DNA of 64,000 nt from Limnochorda pilosa (GTDB lineage Bacteria > Bacillota > Limnochordia > Limnochordales > Limnochordaceae): positions 2,790,001-2,854,000 of the forward strand of contig NZ_AP014924.1 of NCBI RefSeq assembly GCF_001544015.1, read 5' to 3'. Position 1 is the stretch's first letter, and each line of letters begins with the position of its first letter. Below, piece after piece: positions 1 to 10,630 of this stretch. Made by a program: the position numbers and the translations under genes. The notes below the pieces were generated by a model. That model was not told the origin of the DNA and searched no databases. It saw nothing but the letters and a program-made list of their open reading frames with translations.

Positions 1-403
1 GATCGTCGCGGCCCAGGCGGGCGTCCGATAGGTCCGCTCCGGTGAGCACCGTCTTGCCCTGGGGGTCCTGGATCTCCAGCTGGGCTGTCTGCCCGATGAC
101 CCGAATCGCCTCGTGCGCGTCCTTCACCCCCGGGAGCTCCACGATGATCCGGTCGCGCCCCTGGCGCTGGATGATGGGCTCGCTGACGCCGAGGCCGTTG
201 ACGCGCCGCTCCACCACCGCCAGCGCGCCCTGCATGGCCTCGTCGGTCACCTCCGTCCCGGCTTCCGGCTTGGCCTGCAACACCACGTGCACGCCGCCCT
301 GCAGGTCCAGGCCGAGGCGGAAGGGCTCGAAGTAGAGCGCTGCGGCCCCTGCCACGACCAGGAGCAGGAGCGCGAGGATCTGCCAGCGATGAGGACTATG
401 CAC
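1..403 (-). CDS. secD: Protein translocase subunit SecD, N-terminal part (cut by window edge)
   Basis: This is the first ~134 residues of SecD, the membrane subunit that works with SecF and SecYEG to pull secreted proteins across the cytoplasmic membrane. A single hydrophobic segment (about residues 9-23) is followed by the family hallmark LGLDLQGG, then the start of the large extracytoplasmic domain (ELPGVKD and LEIQDPQG are visible). The GTG start at 403 is preceded by a GAGGGGG ribosome-binding stretch. The gene runs off the left edge. Its own promoter lies just upstream, overlapping the stop of the HD gene, although yajC sits nearby as in many Firmicutes. Confidence 0.93.
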   Translation of the reverse strand, partial: MHSPHRWQILALLLLVVAGAAALYFEPFRLGLDLQGGVHVVLQAKPEAGTEVTDEAMQGALAVVERRVNGLGVSEPIIQRQGRDRIIVELPGVKDAHEAIRVIGQTAQLEIQDPQGKTVLTGADLSDARLGRDD

Positions 404-458
404 GAGGTCGCCCCCTCGAAAGAGCACAGAGAAGCCCGGAATCCCGGGCAACACGCCC

Positions 459-488
459 ATTATACCGCCCGCCGCGAGGGCCTGTCAA
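459..488 (-). promoter_or_regulatory. SigA-type promoter for secD
   Basis: On the minus strand TTGACA (488-483) is followed after 18 bp by a perfect TATAAT (464-459), about 56 bp before the secD start. The -35 box overlaps the stop codon of the upstream HD-domain gene, so secD can be transcribed independently of the queA-tgt-yajC run. Confidence 0.75.
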
Positions 489-1204
489 AGGAGCTTCGCC
501 CCGTTGATCTCCAGGCGGAACCGGCAGTCCAGGAACTCCGCGGCCCGCCGGCACATCACCATCCGGCTGAGGAAGATCTCGAAGTACTCCATCACCTGGC
601 AGATCTCGGTCTCGATCTTGAGGGTGAGGGTGATCTCCTTGTGGGCCGGCTCCACGTCCAGGAACGAGTGGACCACCGCGTAGTTGACCCGGTCGTGGAT
701 GTCGAAGGTGGCCAGGTCCCGGTTTCGCACCCGGGAGCGGTGCACGTCGGTCTTGTCGGCCAGGATCACCGCCGCCGACACGTCGTTGACGGGAAAGCCC
801 TCGGGCTCCTCGTGGTTGCCGATGGCCCCCATGATCACCGCGATCTCAGGGTACGGCACCCCCAGCTGCTCGAGGATCTGCCCCACCATCACCGCTCCCA
901 CCACCCAGTGCCGGTCGCGGCTCGCGCAGTTCCCCAGGTCGTGGGTGTAGCCCGCGATCTCGGCCAGTTCCACCAGGCGGGCGGGCCGTCCCAGGCGGCG
1001 GAGGATGTTGCCGGCGATGCTCGACACGAGCCCGCAGTGGCGGTAGCCGTGCTCGGTGTAGCCCATGGCCGCCAGGTGCGTATCGGCCTGGCGCACGTAG
1101 GCGTCGATGGCGGGGTGCTGCCGCACCTCCTTCAGGGTGATGACGCCGGCCTCGGAGGGCGGCCGCTCCCCGCCGCCGTTTCGCCGTCCTGCCAACCTCT
1201 GCAC
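485..1204 (-). CDS. HD-domain phosphohydrolase
   Basis: A 239-residue soluble protein with a metal-binding HD domain. HGYRH (about residue 52) and GYTHDLGN (about residue 84) supply the His and His-Asp ligands, and GNHEEPEG and ILADKTDV supply later conserved positions. The family hydrolyses phosphate esters, often nucleotides; the substrate cannot be read from sequence. It lies between yajC and secD in a same-strand run, which suggests co-transcription but not function. The GTG start at 1204 has GAGAGGG almost touching it, so translation may begin slightly further in. The C-terminal ~90 residues match no domain I recognise. Confidence 0.8.
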   Translation of the reverse strand: MQRLAGRRNGGGERPPSEAGVITLKEVRQHPAIDAYVRQADTHLAAMGYTEHGYRHCGLVSSIAGNILRRLGRPARLVELAEIAGYTHDLGNCASRDRHWVVGAVMVGQILEQLGVPYPEIAVIMGAIGNHEEPEGFPVNDVSAAVILADKTDVHRSRVRNRDLATFDIHDRVNYAVVHSFLDVEPAHKEITLTLKIETEICQVMEYFEIFLSRMVMCRRAAEFLDCRFRLEINGAKLL

Positions 1205-1222
1205 CCCTCTCAGGGCCAGGGC

Positions 1223-1587
1223 TCAGGCTTCCTTGCCGCTCGAGCCGCTCTCGGCCTCGGACTCCTCTGCACCGTCCTCCTCCACCGCGGGAAGGGTCTT
1301 GCTCTCCAGGACCTGGTTGACGCTGCTGCGCGACAGGAGAAGCTCCACCCGGTCGGTCACCTTCAGCTTGATGGTCTCGTCGGTGATGCCCACGATCTCA
1401 CCGAAGATGCCGCCCACGGTGACCACCCGGTTCCCCTTCCGCAGGCTGCGGAGCATCTCGTTCCGCTTCTTCTGCTGCTGCTGCTGGGGGCGGATGAGGA
1501 GGAAGTAGAAGATCACGAACAGCAGGATGAACGGGAGCAGGCCCGTGATGAGGCTGGCCTGGCCCGCCTGGGCCTGGAAGTAGAGCA

Positions 1588-1588
<1 letters not shown>
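1223..1588 (-). CDS. yajC: Preprotein translocase accessory subunit YajC
   Basis: YajC is the small single-pass partner of SecDF in protein export. The 121 residues show one N-terminal hydrophobic helix (about 14-32), the typical FLLIRPQQQQQKKR junction, then a compact soluble domain (RVVTVGGIFGEIVGI) and an acidic tail. Its ATG overlaps the tgt stop codon (TGATG), which implies translational coupling with tgt. The tgt-yajC-secD neighbourhood is a long-conserved arrangement. Confidence 0.95.
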
Positions 1589-3860
<2,272 letters not shown>

Positions 3861-3880
3861 CCGCACCGCGTGCGCCCCCG

Positions 3881-4306
3881 CTACGCCCCGGACCCGGCCA
3901 GGTCTTCGGGGCCGAAGGCGTCGGGCAGGAGCTCCTCGAGCCGGCGGACCTCCACCGCACCCCGCTCGCCCGCCATGATCACCCGCATCCCTGAACCGAA
4001 CTCGCGCAGCACCTGGCGGCAGGCACCGCAGGGCCGGCAGGGACCGCAGGCACCACAGACGACGGCCACCGCCTCCAGCCGCCGAACCCCCGCGGCCACG
4101 GCGTGGAAGACCGCCACCCGCTCGGCACAAACGCCGAGGCCGTACGATGCGTTCTCCACGTTGCACCCCTCGAAGACCCGCCCATCGGCAGACCGCACCG
4201 CGGCGCCCACGGCGAAACCTGAGTAGGGCGCGTAGGCCCTCTCCCGGGCCCGGCGCGCGGCCTCGATCAGGGCCAGGTCGGCCTGGCTCGGCCCGTGCTC
4301 GTCCAT
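3881..4306 (-). CDS. cdd: Cytidine deaminase
   Basis: This enzyme deaminates cytidine and deoxycytidine to uridine for pyrimidine salvage. The 141 residues carry the substrate-binding NVENASYG, the catalytic CAERVA (zinc Cys plus catalytic Glu) and the second zinc site PCGACRQ. There is a local Cys-rich run (VVCGACGPCRPCGAC); the extra Cys residues are not needed for the standard three-Cys zinc site. The order ybeY-dgkA-cdd matches the B. subtilis locus. Confidence 0.96.
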   Translation of the reverse strand: MDEHGPSQADLALIEAARRARERAYAPYSGFAVGAAVRSADGRVFEGCNVENASYGLGVCAERVAVFHAVAAGVRRLEAVAVVCGACGPCRPCGACRQVLREFGSGMRVIMAGERGAVEVRRLEELLPDAFGPEDLAGSGA

Positions 4307-4363
4307 CCGGCTCGTCCTCCCCCCACGGCTCCCATGATAGCAGAAAGCCCCGGGCCGGGCACC

Positions 4364-4771
4364 TCACCGGCCCAGGAGCCGGAGGAGCGGGGGAAGGAAG
4401 AGGACCCCACCCACCAGCAGGGCCCCCACCGCCGCCACCAGGACGGCCGCGGCAGCCAAGTCCTTCACCTGCCGGGCTCCGGGGTGCTGCCGGGCCTCCA
4501 CCAGGTCCACCAAGCCCTCGAGCGCGGAGTTGAAGAGCTCCGCGCCGATCACGGCCGCGGCGGCCAGGGTCACCAGGGCCACCTGGACCCACGGCAGGTG
4601 CAGGGCCCACGCGGTCGCCACGGCCAGCACCCCCGCCGCCACGTGGATCCGAAGGTTCCGCTGGGTGCGCAGGGCGGCGGAGAACCCCTGCCACGCGAAG
4701 CGGAAGGACTCGGCCAGGGTGCGGGCCCGGTGCCACCCCACGCCCGCGGCTGCCGCCGGCTTACGTCCCAT
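4364..4771 (-). CDS. dgkA: Undecaprenol/diacylglycerol kinase
   Basis: A small integral-membrane kinase of the DgkA family. Firmicute members phosphorylate mainly undecaprenol for cell-wall lipid carrier recycling. The 135 residues include about three membrane helices, a family block ELFNSALEGLVDL, and VKDLAAAAVLVAA, which resembles the metal/nucleotide-binding segment. It overlaps the 3' end of ybeY by 11 bp, as expected for a tightly coupled operon. Which lipid is used is inferred from the phylum. Confidence 0.92.
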   Translation of the reverse strand: MGRKPAAAAGVGWHRARTLAESFRFAWQGFSAALRTQRNLRIHVAAGVLAVATAWALHLPWVQVALVTLAAAAVIGAELFNSALEGLVDLVEARQHPGARQVKDLAAAAVLVAAVGALLVGGVLFLPPLLRLLGR

Positions 4772-5237
4772 GGCGCGGGAGGCCCGCCCCTTCCAGGATC
4801 TCCTCCTGGAGTGCGAACATGCGGGCCTCCTCCCCCGGGCTGGCGTGGTCGTAGCCCAGGAGGTGGAGGAGGCCGTGCACCGCCAGGAAGGCCGCCTCCC
4901 GCTGCGGGCTGTGGCCGTACGCCTCAGCCTGGCGGTAGACGTGCTCCAGCGAGAGCACCACGTCGCCCAGCGCCAGAGGGACCTCGTCTGCGGGCAGCGG
5001 GTGGCCCGGCTGCGTCTCGAGCAGGGGGAAAGAGAGCACGTCCGTTGGGGCGTCCACCTGGCGGTAGCGCCGGTTGAGGGAGTGGACCTCGCCTGCGTCC
5101 ATCACCGCCAGGCTGAGCTCGGTGTCGGGGGGCAGGCCCAGCACCTCCGCCGCCCCCTCCAGGGCCCGGTGCACCGCGGGGGCCACCTCCCGCCAGCGGG
5201 CGGAGCCAGCCTGCGATCCGCTGGTCTCCACGTTCAC
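4761..5237 (-). CDS. ybeY: Endoribonuclease YbeY (16S rRNA maturation)
   Basis: YbeY is a zinc-dependent endoribonuclease needed for 16S rRNA 3'-end maturation and late ribosome quality control. The 158 residues show the defining metal site HGLLHLLGYDH near residue 120 and TDVLSFPL near residue 66. A GTG start at 5237 follows a GGGGGGCGATGAG stretch. It sits between yqfF and dgkA, the conserved Firmicute position. Confidence 0.95.
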   Translation of the reverse strand: MNVETSGSQAGSARWREVAPAVHRALEGAAEVLGLPPDTELSLAVMDAGEVHSLNRRYRQVDAPTDVLSFPLLETQPGHPLPADEVPLALGDVVLSLEHVYRQAEAYGHSPQREAAFLAVHGLLHLLGYDHASPGEEARMFALQEEILEGAGLPRHGT

Positions 5238-5270
5238 CTCATCGCCCCCCCTCGCCTCGCGGCGGGCGGC

Positions 5271-7442
5271 TCACGCGCGGCGGGCCTGCATCTCCTTCAC
5301 CAGGCGCTCCGGGTACTCCACCCGCGTGTGGTAGACGCCGTTCAGGACCTTGACGAAGGCGCCCGCGATCTTGTCCAGGTCCTTCAGGGTCAGCTCCGAG
5401 GAGTCCAGCTGCCCCGACTCCAGGCGGCCCTTGATGCTCCGGCGCACGACACCCTCGATCCGTCCCGGGGTGGGCCGGTTCAGGCTCCGGACGGTGGCCT
5501 CCACACCGTCGGCCAGCATGAGGATGGCGGTCTCCCGGGTCTGGGGCTTGGGGCCCGGATAACGGAAGTCCTTCTCCTCCACGGTCCCGCCCCGGTTGTT
5601 CTCCAGGGCCTTGTTGTAGAAGTAGCGGACCAGGTCGGTCCCGTGATGCTGCGCGATGAAGTCGACGACCATGGGCGGGAGCCCGTACTCCCGGGCGAGC
5701 TCGAGGCCGTCCCGCACGTGGGAGACGATGATGAGGGTGCTGAGGGAGGGCGCGATCTTGTCGTGCGGGTTCTCGCCCGAGAACTGGTTCTCCACGAAAA
5801 AGTAGGGGCGCCGGATCTTGCCGATGTCGTGGTAGAGGGCGCCTACCCGCACCAGGAGGCTGTCGCCCCCGGTCGCCTCCGCGGCCGCCTCGGCCAGGTT
5901 CCCCACCATGATGCTGTGATGGTAGGTTCCGGGTGCCTCCATGAGGAGACGCCGCAGGAGGGGCTGGTTGGGGTTGGCCAGCTCCAGCAGGCGGATGGAG
6001 CTGGTGATGCTGAAGGCCGTCTCCAGGTAGGGCAGCAGGCCCAGGGTGCCGACCGAGCTGATGAGCCCGTTCACCAGGCCCACCCACGCGAGGGGCACCA
6101 GCGCCGAGGTGCCCCGGGCCAGACCGAGGGCGAGGATGGTGACCAGTGCGGCGGCGCCCACCAGGAAGCCCGCCCGGGTCACGTCGGAGCGCTGGGAGGC
6201 CCGGGAGACGCTGAAGACCGCGGTCAGCCCGCTGGTCACGGCCACCACCGCCGGCTCCAGGGAGAAGCCGGTCATGATCCCGGTAAGGAGCGCCGTCACC
6301 AGGGTCGTGAGCACGGCCACCTGCGAGTCCACCAGGATGGTGACCAGCATGCTGCCCAGAGCCACCGGGATCAGGTAGGGGGCCCCTTCCCAACCCACCA
6401 CCGAGCCGATGCGGGCCAGGGTCGCCACCAGCCCTACCACCAGCGAGAGGAGCCCGAGCTGCTTCACGTCACGGCTCAAGGCCGGCCGGAACTGGTGGAT
6501 CGCGATCCCCAGCAACGCCACGAGCCCGAAGGCGGCCAGGGCCAGCCCCGCCCACGAGCGGTAGGGGCGGTCCGGCCGCAGGACGCCCAGGTCCTGCAGG
6601 ATCTGGACCGTCTCCGCCGTGGCCACGTCCCCGCGGCGCACGATCATCTGACCCTGCTGCACCATCACCTCGGGCACCGAGCGGCGTGCCTGGCTCTCCA
6701 CCCGCTGCACGGCCTGCGGGTCCAGGATCAGGTTGGGCCGCAGGTTGGCGGCCACCACCAGGCCCACCAGCCGGCGCTGGGCCTCGCTCAGGCCCTGATC
6801 GGGGAGGAACTCGCCCACCTGGCCGCGCACCGCCTCCAGCTCCTCGGTGGGCACCCGCCGCGTGCGCAGCACCTGCTCGACCGTCTCCCGGCTGACCTGC
6901 GCCAGGCGCTCCAACTCCCGCGGGCCGCCCTGCAGGACCGCCCGCACCGTGGAAGCGGGCAAGGGCACGCCGGCCTCGGCCAGGAGCCGGACCGCTTCCA
7001 CCACCTGGGTTTCGGTGGGCTGGGCCGGGGCGGCGTTCGGCGCCGCGTCCTGATCCTGGCCGGCCGGCGTCTCCTGGGAGGGCAAGAAGTCGGCCAAGCG
7101 CGCGTAGAGATCCTGGACGGCGTCGGATGCCTGGATGGCCACCGTGGCGTTGATCCGGTAGTTGGCGGGATCGTCGGCCGCGTTGCGGACGGCCTCCCGC
7201 GCGGCCTGCTCGCGCAGCTGCTCGGTGGCCACCCGGTTCACCACCGGCCGGGGCGCCTGGATGTCGCGCGAGGCCACCTGGCCCACCCGCAGGTCGAAGC
7301 CGGTGGGGCTCTTCACGGCCAGGATCAGCAGGAGCAGGAGACCGGTTCCGATGAAGAGCCACCAGCGACCGTCCGTGGGGCGGCGAACCCACCCCCCCAA
7401 GGCCCGGCCGTAGGCAGCCACCCGTTCGGTGAAGCGACCCAT
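5271..7442 (-). CDS. yqfF: 7TM-HD membrane phosphohydrolase (PgpH/YqfF family)
   Basis: Members of this family (PgpH) hydrolyse the second messenger c-di-AMP. The 723-residue protein has one N-terminal membrane helix, a large extracytoplasmic region (about 60-320), a group of membrane helices (about 330-500), then a cytoplasmic HD domain with HHSIMVGN, GALYHDIGKI and QHHGTDL metal ligands. The ATG at 7442 has GGGAGG seven bases upstream. In B. subtilis phoH lies between yqfD and yqfF; here that slot holds only ~300 bp of non-coding repeat-containing sequence. Confidence 0.95.
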   Translation of the reverse strand: MGRFTERVAAYGRALGGWVRRPTDGRWWLFIGTGLLLLLILAVKSPTGFDLRVGQVASRDIQAPRPVVNRVATEQLREQAAREAVRNAADDPANYRINATVAIQASDAVQDLYARLADFLPSQETPAGQDQDAAPNAAPAQPTETQVVEAVRLLAEAGVPLPASTVRAVLQGGPRELERLAQVSRETVEQVLRTRRVPTEELEAVRGQVGEFLPDQGLSEAQRRLVGLVVAANLRPNLILDPQAVQRVESQARRSVPEVMVQQGQMIVRRGDVATAETVQILQDLGVLRPDRPYRSWAGLALAAFGLVALLGIAIHQFRPALSRDVKQLGLLSLVVGLVATLARIGSVVGWEGAPYLIPVALGSMLVTILVDSQVAVLTTLVTALLTGIMTGFSLEPAVVAVTSGLTAVFSVSRASQRSDVTRAGFLVGAAALVTILALGLARGTSALVPLAWVGLVNGLISSVGTLGLLPYLETAFSITSSIRLLELANPNQPLLRRLLMEAPGTYHHSIMVGNLAEAAAEATGGDSLLVRVGALYHDIGKIRRPYFFVENQFSGENPHDKIAPSLSTLIIVSHVRDGLELAREYGLPPMVVDFIAQHHGTDLVRYFYNKALENNRGGTVEEKDFRYPGPKPQTRETAILMLADGVEATVRSLNRPTPGRIEGVVRRSIKGRLESGQLDSSELTLKDLDKIAGAFVKVLNGVYHTRVEYPERLVKEMQARRA

Positions 7443-7625
7443 GGGCAAACCTCCCGGGCCAGCCTGCTCCGCCGGCTGAAGGGCCACCAGGCCGTACGCC
7501 GGCCGGGGCGCCCGGCCCCGCCCGACCAGCCGCAGAAGCCTCTCGCGCACACGCCAACCTCCGTCCCCTTCGGGATCAAACCTACTGTAGACCCAAGCCG
7601 CTCGCCGGTCAAGCACCGGGGGAAG

Positions 7626-7745
7626 CCGTGGGGTCCTGCACGATGGACGCCCGCTTCGGCCCTCCGGGGCCCGTGCAGAGCGAGCGGAGGCCGGGAGGGC
7701 CGGAGCGAGCGCCCGCCGGGGAAGGGCCTGCGCCCCCACGCGGCG
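7626..7745. repeat. Dispersed intergenic repeat, copy A
   Basis: The 308-bp gap between yqfF and yqfD has no convincing gene. From about 7669 to 7742 it aligns, by eye at roughly 75-80%, with the reverse complement of 24866-24945: both share GGGGCCCGTGCAGAG, then GAGCGGA, GGAGGG and CGCCCGCC blocks in the same order and spacing. The left part (GGGGTCCTGC at 7630) also matches an arm of the other copy. Copy A looks like a decayed or internally deleted version of the palindromic copy B. Confidence 0.6.
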
Positions 7746-7750
7746 TCACC

Positions 7751-8938
7751 TCAGCGGTAGGGGACGAAATGGCCGATCTCTTCCAGGGTCTCCACGCGTA
7801 TCCGCACGCCCACCCGCCCCGGGCCGGGGCGGTAGCGTTCCACCGTCTCCTCGAGGAGCGTGGCACCGTCTCCGATCCGTTCCATGACGGCCCGGCGGGC
7901 CCTGGCCTCGGCCTCGGCCAGCGCCTCCTGGGGCGTGCGTTCCACCTGGTGGCGCACCACCGGCCAGCGCTCGTCCATGCGGAGGGCCAGGGGCAGCGCC
8001 AGCGGCCCCAGGTGGATCGGTATCCGCCAGGGCACCACGCGGGCGGGGTCTGGCCTGGGGCCCACCAGCACAGCGCGCCCGGCCACCTCCAGGCCGTAGC
8101 TCCGCCGGGGCCGGCCGGTCACCTCTTCGACCGTCTCCGCCAGCGGCACCTCGGCCTCGGCGTCGTAGCCCACCCGCGCCCGAACCACCCCTTCGGCGTG
8201 CACCACGGGCGAGTCGCCCGCGAGCACCCTCTGCTGGTGGTCAAGGCTTCCCGGGTCCAGCCGCCCGCTGACCAGCACCTGGCCCCGGGCCACCGTGTCG
8301 CCTGCCTTCACCTGAAGGCTCCCCTGGAAGGCCACCGCCTGCACCACCACCCCGTCGCGCAGGGCCACCAGGTCGCCGGGGGTGTCGCTGCCCAGAGGAG
8401 GAGCGGATCGTTCGGCCACCCGGATCTCCGCCCGGATTCCCTCCAGCCGCACGTCCGTCCAGGTGAGGAGCGGGTTGTCCAGCAAGAGGCCGTCCTCCAG
8501 CCGGCGGGGGTCCACGTCCCGGCGCAGGGCGCCCGGGTGCAGGCCTAGAGCCGCCGCCCCGGCCCGGATCTCGTCGGCGCTCAGGCGGTGGGTGCCCACC
8601 ACCTCCACCACCCACACGTAGGAAGAAAACCAGAGGAAGAGGAGGGCGGAAACCCCCATCCCCATCCAGAAAAAGGGGTGGCGTCGGGCGCGGGCCAGCA
8701 GGAAGGGAAGGCCCACCCGCTCCAGCAGGGTCACCTGAACGCCCCTGCGGCGGGCGATGGGCCGAAGCCGGCGGAAATCGTGGCGGGCCACCTGGCCCAC
8801 CGCGAGCCGCGGCCCGTGGCGTTTCACGCGGAAGAGGGGAACACTGCGGCTGGTCTCGTTCAGGAAGGCCTCCAGGCGGCCCCCGCGGAGGCGAAGGATC
8901 ACGTATCCCGTGAGGAAGCGGCGCCAGCGGTCGCGCAC
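7751..8938 (-). CDS. yqfD: Sporulation protein YqfD
   Basis: YqfD is a membrane protein made under SigE control in the mother cell of B. subtilis and needed for efficient sporulation; its biochemical role is not settled. The 395 residues begin with a soluble N-domain (RLRGGRLEAFLN), a single membrane helix near 90-110, a POTRA/FtsQ-like stretch, and a long C-terminal domain (TVARGQVLVSG, GVVRARVGYDAEA). The GTG at 8938 has GGAGGGCG upstream and starts one base after the yqfC stop. Confidence 0.93.
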   Translation of the reverse strand: MRDRWRRFLTGYVILRLRGGRLEAFLNETSRSVPLFRVKRHGPRLAVGQVARHDFRRLRPIARRRGVQVTLLERVGLPFLLARARRHPFFWMGMGVSALLFLWFSSYVWVVEVVGTHRLSADEIRAGAAALGLHPGALRRDVDPRRLEDGLLLDNPLLTWTDVRLEGIRAEIRVAERSAPPLGSDTPGDLVALRDGVVVQAVAFQGSLQVKAGDTVARGQVLVSGRLDPGSLDHQQRVLAGDSPVVHAEGVVRARVGYDAEAEVPLAETVEEVTGRPRRSYGLEVAGRAVLVGPRPDPARVVPWRIPIHLGPLALPLALRMDERWPVVRHQVERTPQEALAEAEARARRAVMERIGDGATLLEETVERYRPGPGRVGVRIRVETLEEIGHFVPYR

Positions 8939-8939
8939 G

Positions 8940-9269
8940 TCACGCCCTCCGGCCGGCGGGCGAAGGATAGTCGATCTGATCGATCCGGCCTCGGAGCACG
9001 AGCTCCTCGCCCGCCAGGCGCTCGATCTCCAGGCGGTCTCCCATGACGCGGAGCGGACCCAGCCGGCTCTGGACCACCACCTCATGGGCCGTGAAGCGGA
9101 CCAGGCCTCGATGGTTCTCGATCAGGCAGCGCTCCCGGCCGATCACGGTCGCCCGAGGCAGGTCGAGCATCACCTCTTCGGGCAGCTCGAGCCACCCTAC
9201 CAGGCGCTGCCACGGGCGCGCCAGGCCGTCGGCAGCCCGTCGCCCTGACCCCACGTTCGGACCGCCCAT
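8940..9269 (-). CDS. yqfC: Sporulation protein YqfC
   Basis: A 109-residue protein of the YqfC family. LPEEVMLDLPRATVIG and the IENHRGLVRF to GPLRVMG region form its small beta-rich domain. In B. subtilis yqfC and yqfD are co-transcribed from a SigE promoter; here they are separated by one base. The GC-rich tail YPSPAGRRA is probably unstructured. A candidate sporulation promoter lies 40-70 bp upstream. Confidence 0.9.
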   Translation of the reverse strand: MGGPNVGSGRRAADGLARPWQRLVGWLELPEEVMLDLPRATVIGRERCLIENHRGLVRFTAHEVVVQSRLGPLRVMGDRLEIERLAGEELVLRGRIDQIDYPSPAGRRA

Positions 9270-9305
9270 ACGACTCCCCCCACGGGCATGGGAGACAACC
9301 TTGCT

Positions 9306-9572
9306 CTAGGAGCCTATGCGGGGGGCCCGGAGGGCATGACGCGCCCCGGGCCGCCAGGGGCGCATGACCCGGGGCGCACCCAGGATCTCCGCCAGGAGCA
9401 CCGCCTCCGCGAGGCCGCCCGGCCGGCGCAAGAGCTGGCTCACCGATGCCCATGGGGGGCCGGCCCCGGGACCCTCGGCCAGGGCACGCCTCTCAGCAAG
9501 GAGCGGCCCCGGGTCCCGGGGTGGCATCAGCAGGTTCGAGGGCTCGCGGGCTCCGGCCAGACGCTCGTTCAC
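9306..9572 (-). CDS. Small conserved-looking protein downstream of floA
   Basis: An 88-residue reading frame whose GTG start overlaps the floA stop (GTGA), at the position occupied by yqfB in B. subtilis. I cannot assign a function. The middle ([22 protein letters not shown]) has the pattern of a folded helical segment, while the ends are rich in Arg and Pro. Overlap coupling with floA and the order floA-small gene-yqfC-yqfD support it as a real gene; base composition alone would not. The yqfC promoter candidate lies within its 3' end. Confidence 0.55.
   Translation of the reverse strand: MNERLAGAREPSNLLMPPRDPGPLLAERRALAEGPGAGPPWASVSQLLRRPGGLAEAVLLAEILGAPRVMRPWRPGARHALRAPRIGS
9311..9340 (-). 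promoter_or_regulatory. Candidate SigE-like promoter for yqfCD
   Basis: On the minus strand GTCATG (9340-9335), a 16-bp spacer ending in CCCCCCG, then CATAGGCT (9318-9311), about 42 bp before yqfC. The -10 resembles the CATA-initial SigE/SigK element. Nearly the same -10 (CATAGGCA preceded by CCCCCCTG) sits upstream of spoIIP at 32795. Function is inferred from this sharing. Confidence 0.4.
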
Positions 9573-10579
9573 GATCGCGGGCCTTCCTTCTCAGGCTCGC
9601 CCAGGGCCTCCTCCTCGCCCCGGGAGGGTCCGGCCACGCTCTCCCGCATGCGGGTGTCGGCCAGGAGGTTCTGCATCCCGTAGTAGTCCATCACGCCCAG
9701 CTTCCCCTCGCGCAGCGCCTGGGAAAGCGCCTTCGGAACCTCGGCCTCGGCCTCCACCACCCGGGCCCGCATCTCCTGGACCCGGGCGCGCATCTCCTGC
9801 TCCAGGGCCAGGGCGGCGAAACGGCGCTCGGCGGCCTTGGCTTCGGCGATGTTCTTGTCGGCCTCGGCCTGGTCCACCTGGAGCGCGGCCCCGATGTTGC
9901 GGCCCACGTCCACGTCGGCGATGTCGATGGAGAGGATCTCGAAGGCGGTGCCCGCGTCCAGCCCCTTGGAGAGGACCGTCGCGGAGATGCGGTCCGGGTT
10001 CTCCAGGACCTGCTTGTGGGTCTCGGAGGAGCCTACGGTGGTCACGATACCCTCGCCCACCCGGGCGATCACCGTGGGCTCGCCGGCGCCCCCCACCAAC
10101 CGGTCGATGTTGGCCCGCACCGTCACCCGGGCCTTCGCCTTCAGCTCGATGCCGTCCTTGGCCACCGCGGAGACGATGGGCGTCTCGATGACCTTGGGGT
10201 TCACGCTCATCTGGACCGCCTCGAGCACGTTCCGGCCCGCCAGGTCGATGGCCGCGGCCCGCTCGAAGCTCAGGGGGATCTCAGCCCGCTGCGCGGCGAT
10301 GAGGGCGTCGATCACCCGGTCCACGTTGCCGCCGGCCAGGAAGTGGGCCTCCAGCTTGTCCAGGGCCGCGTCGAGCCCGGCCTTCTCGGCCTTGATCATG
10401 GGCAGGACGATGGCCGCGGGCGGCACCCGCCGCAGCCGCATGCCGATGAGCTGGACGATGCCCAGGCGCACCCCCGCCGCCAGGGCCGAGATCCAGAGGC
10501 CCACGGGGACGAAGTAGAAGAGCAGCGAGACGGCCAGGATGATCAGGACCAGGATGAACACGGGTGCGAAGAGCTCCAC
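9569..10579 (-). CDS. floA: Flotillin-like protein FloA
   Basis: FloA scaffolds functional membrane microdomains and affects membrane fluidity and signalling. The 336 residues show an N-terminal membrane hairpin (about 5-40), the SPFH/band-7 region ([31 protein letters not shown]), a coiled coil (about 235-285) and an acidic flexible tail. It lies 51 bp after nfeD, the standard partner, and overlaps the next small gene. Confidence 0.97.
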   Translation of the reverse strand: MELFAPVFILVLIILAVSLLFYFVPVGLWISALAAGVRLGIVQLIGMRLRRVPPAAIVLPMIKAEKAGLDAALDKLEAHFLAGGNVDRVIDALIAAQRAEIPLSFERAAAIDLAGRNVLEAVQMSVNPKVIETPIVSAVAKDGIELKAKARVTVRANIDRLVGGAGEPTVIARVGEGIVTTVGSSETHKQVLENPDRISATVLSKGLDAGTAFEILSIDIADVDVGRNIGAALQVDQAEADKNIAEAKAAERRFAALALEQEMRARVQEMRARVVEAEAEVPKALSQALREGKLGVMDYYGMQNLLADTRMRESVAGPSRGEEEALGEPEKEGPRS

Positions 10580-10630
10580 CTGTTCCCACGCTCCTTCGCT
10601 CGGATTTGGGGGCTGGGGCCGAACCGGCGC

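Noticed and set aside
4530-7760. A ~1,080-codon plus-strand frame
   Set aside because: It lies opposite ybeY and yqfF, both of which have clear family motifs. Low-complexity His/Gln/Gly content marks it as a shadow.
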